From positions 577,001 through 641,000 of the forward strand of contig RPFO01000225.1 in NCBI GenBank assembly GCA_009746045.1: a stretch of DNA of 64,000 nt, written 5' to 3'. This DNA comes from Mesostigma viride (lineage: Eukaryota > Streptophyta > Mesostigmatophyceae > Mesostigmatales > Mesostigmataceae). The notes under the pieces are model-generated. The model saw nothing but the letters and a program-made list of their open reading frames with translations, had not been told where the DNA came from and searched no databases. The position numbers and the translations under genes were made by a program. Each line of letters opens with the position of its first letter. Position 1 is the stretch's first letter. This document shows positions 44,330 through 64,000 of the stretch, one piece after another.

Positions 44330-45533
44330 CCCTCCTCGATCGCCTCCACCCCCCACCCCCCCTCCGCCTCCACCGACTCCATCACTGCCCAGCTCCGCGA
44401 CATCGACCAGCGCCTCAAGGATAATGCAATCCCTATCGAGGTCCTGCAGAACACCGCCGGCCTCACCGCCCAGGCGGTGATCGAGGACATTGCCGCCAAG
44501 CCAGCCCCTGCTGGCCTGGCCGGCGATGCTCCTCCCATCACGACCTGGGCAGACATGCTTAAGCAGCACACCACCTCCCCCACGGCCTCCGCCGGCCGTC
44601 GCAGCACAGCTCCAGCGGCAGACGCTTGACCTCCGCGAGGAGGCCGAGCTCGCCAAGCGCAGCCTAATTAACGTCATCGTCAAGAGGCTTCGCCATGGAG
44701 GAAGGTGAGAATTCCGAGAAGCTTGCGCGTGCGTTTGAGAGAGAAATCCTTGGTCGCATGGGCCTTACTGGTGAGATCGAGCTGGTCGCCCACCGCCTTC
44801 CCCGCGCGCGGGGTAAGGCAGGGGCGCCCCCGCTCCTTCTCACCTTTAAGAACCCGGCGGACAAGATTTCTTTTCTCAGACGCCGCAAGCGGCTCGAGAA
44901 GACTCTCTTCACCCTTGGCGACGACTTGACCCTGGCGCAGCAACAACGGCGACGGGAGCTATGGCCGACCTACCTCCAGCTCCGGCAGACCAAGGCGGGG
45001 CAGCCGGTGTACTGGAAGGGGGCGGCCATCTACGTCGTCCACAAGCCCTGGCAGGCGACCCCCGCGCGGCCCCAGCGAGTCCAGACGCCCCAGCTTATAG
45101 GGGAATAAAGCAGTAGTAGTGTAGAATAGATAGACAGTGGCCATGTACATGTACGCCTCCTACAGGCACTGTACCAGCTAAGCCACGCGCATTATTTAAC
45201 CATGTACATGCTTTCCTATGATGTGCCACACTCCAGATGATGCCTAGCTTTATGTAGTTAAGCTGTGCCCATGCAGAGAGCTGCTCTCTGCTGAGATGCC
45301 ACGCTCTAGCTTTTGTATAGCTATGATGATCTTCCCCACCTATGACGGGCTCCCCTTAGCTGGGAGTTGCCCGAGACTCTGGGTGGTGCAGGTGCCCTAG
45401 GGCACCTAGAGCAAGTGCTGTTTACATTCCCACCCTTGCAGGAAGTAGCTTAGAATGTATTATAGGCCATATGCCCCTTCTCTGGGCCATGTGCTACAGA
45501 TACTCCCAACGGAGTTATGTTCCTAATTAATTA
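44330..45533 (+). mobile_element. Half-LINE copy: ORF1 C-terminal half and full 3' end
   Basis: Frames give NTAGLTAQAVIEDIAAKPAP, then the conserved stretch from 44695: EGENSEKLARAFEREILGRM, ELVAHRLPRARGKAGAPPLL, DKISFLRRRKRLEKTLFTLG, DDLTLAQQQRRRELWPTYLQ, VYWKGAAIYVVHKPWQ and a stop at 45106-45108. The pattern (basic strand, then DLT-x-QQQ-RRREL) matches the L1 ORF1 C-terminal domain. Straight after the stop comes the 3' UTR shared with 20370-20805, ending aattaattaatt. There is no ORF2 between ORF1 and the 3' UTR. Confidence 0.75.
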
Positions 45534-46674
45534 ATTAAGGTATGTACATTTTTTATTTGCTTGATCACATCTACCTGCATGGCCGGCCCGATCAACCACA
45601 AAATTTAGTCAGTGATGTATACATGTTATGTACTATACATGAGACAACGTTATTGCTGGACACATATGGCGGTACGTCCAACGACTTGTTGAAGGACTAG
45701 GTAGTCGTGTTCGAGGAACCTTGGTGCAAAGACCGCGAAGCCGCGCGGCTGTCGGTGAGGAAGACTATATGGAAATGAGCAAATGGATCGATGACATGCA
45801 TGCAATGACTTTTCCATGCACTGCATGTTCATTAATTACGTTACTTACCGGGGTTATTGCCCCTGAGGATAGCCGCTATACATAGTTACCACCTCGTTTG
45901 CCATTGCAGTAGAGGACAGCTCGGATGAGGATTAAAGTCCTATCTAGTGAATGCATCGTTGGGGCATCATGCAGACGATATATTTGTAACTTTCGTGTAG
46001 TTATTTTTCTCATGATATTACATATGTACTCCGTGGCATGCCCATGCGCATGACACACAAGTACTTAAGTTGCTTGACACATTTATATAATGTAGAACAT
46101 GGCCCGAAAACTGAACTGAAGCACAACTGGGATAACTGCCCGGTGGAAAGAAGCTATACCCGGTCCCCATCATGCAGGCACATGCTGAATATTGCCTAGG
46201 ATGCTCTGCTTTGAAACTAGGTCAAGCCTCAAAGCGCACTAGATTTGACCAAACGCGAACAGCTTTCCTTGGCCACTGCTTACAAGAGTATGGGAAAAGC
46301 CTAATTGTGCATGTCTGGACGTTTCTTTCCCCAAAAGCAAGCTCCACATCGCAGCTAGCCATTTAGATGTCTTTTGTTGGATATGCCCCAAAACTGGATG
46401 CCATTTCGTGGCAAACTGAAATGGCTGCCATGACACAGTTACCTGACCACGCCACTCTACTAGCAAGCATGCAGCGTGTGGAAAACTAACAAAAATGTCG
46501 AGGCTGATATGTTGCCAAGCATAACTTGAACTAGCATGACAATGCTGGAGGCACTGGTCCGAGGAAACAAAGGACTTGCTTGGCCTTGCATCTATTCAAC
46601 GGAGGTGACTAGGCTGAAGGTAGGACAAGCAAGCAGGCATGGCCAGACTGTGTGTGCGATCCGTGTGGGCTGCC
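45534..46674. other. Intergenic, no gene recognised
   Basis: Separates the retroelement cluster from the 3' end of the BEACH gene. It contains the inverted second copy of the dispersed repeat (45950-46075). Otherwise I see no exon, RNA gene or regulatory element I can support. Confidence 0.5.
45950..46075 (-). repeat. Dispersed repeat, copy 2 (inverted)
   Basis: The reverse complement carries cttaagtacttgtgtgtcat, gggcatgccacggagtac, aaaaataactacac and atatcgtctgcatgatgc, in the same order as 7590-7715. Confidence 0.65.
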
Positions 46675-63714
<17,040 letters not shown>

Positions 63715-64000
63715 CTGCAGGGACGGGGTGGTGGGAACCATCGGCCAGGGATGGCAGTAGAGGGTTGAGAGATTTTCCCATACAGAGTGGGCATGAGCGC
63801 TGGAACCAAGTGGCAAGGCAAGGGAAGGGAAGGGGAAAGGGAGAGAAGAGCCAGAAAGAAATCAAAGAATGCCAACACTCGGCAGTGGGCGCATCACCAG
63901 TAGCGGGCACTAGCCGTTCACATCACCACCGCGTCAAGGGTCCAGACCAGAAACTTGTCCGTGTGTCTGCTGGATAGCCTGAGGGCTGCATGCCAACAAG
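63715..64000 (-). other. BEACH gene intron running off the window
   Basis: Upstream (gene sense) of the leftmost recognised codon the acceptor ccgtccctgcag is preceded by C/T-rich sequence. I see no further exon before the window edge. Confidence 0.6.

Overview
This window is nuclear DNA from a eukaryote, most likely a green alga. Four genes are split by many GT–AG introns. Three of them belong to families shared by plants and other eukaryotes: COP9 signalosome subunit 7, an SMP/C2 membrane-tether protein, and a BEACH–WD40 protein closest to plant SPIRRIG. Half-LINE retroelements, short interspersed repeats and very many minisatellites fill the rest. I cannot name the species. All gene models were built by hand from splice signals, reading phase and recalled family motifs; no database search was run.

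Layout. Bases 1-2900 hold one possible coiled-coil exon and a 24-bp minisatellite. Bases 3002-5625 (+) encode a ParA/MinD-type ATPase in three exons; its Walker A motif is split by intron 1, and a (GGGC)n tract starts about 20 bp after the stop. Bases 5.9-20.8 kb are gene-poor. They hold two SINE-like copies, a candidate DNA element, two decayed copies of an unrecognised gene family (one with an exact 343-bp tandem duplication), a TGGGTGG-rich tract and two half-LINE copies. Bases 21557-27481 (-) encode CSN7 and 28842-41512 (+) the SMP–C2–C2 protein; these two are divergent and share an upstream region. Bases 42.0-45.5 kb are a retroelement cluster with a nested insertion. Bases 46675-63714 (-) are the 3' part of the BEACH–WD40 gene (23 exons, about 1,219 codons), which continues off the right edge.

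The exon phases close exactly through all the exons listed for each gene, which makes the models strong. The last exon of CSN7 and the 5' ends of the ParA, SMP–C2 and BEACH genes remain uncertain.

The most unusual observation is that several introns begin with tandem copies of the preceding exon end together with its 5' splice site. I see this after CSN7 exon 3, SMP–C2 exons 2 and 5, and BEACH exons 8, 9 and 11. At SMP–C2 exon 5 it appears to have grown into an array of about 600 bp rich in GGTAAGT. These may be a source of the abundant intronic minisatellites and could supply alternative 5' splice sites.
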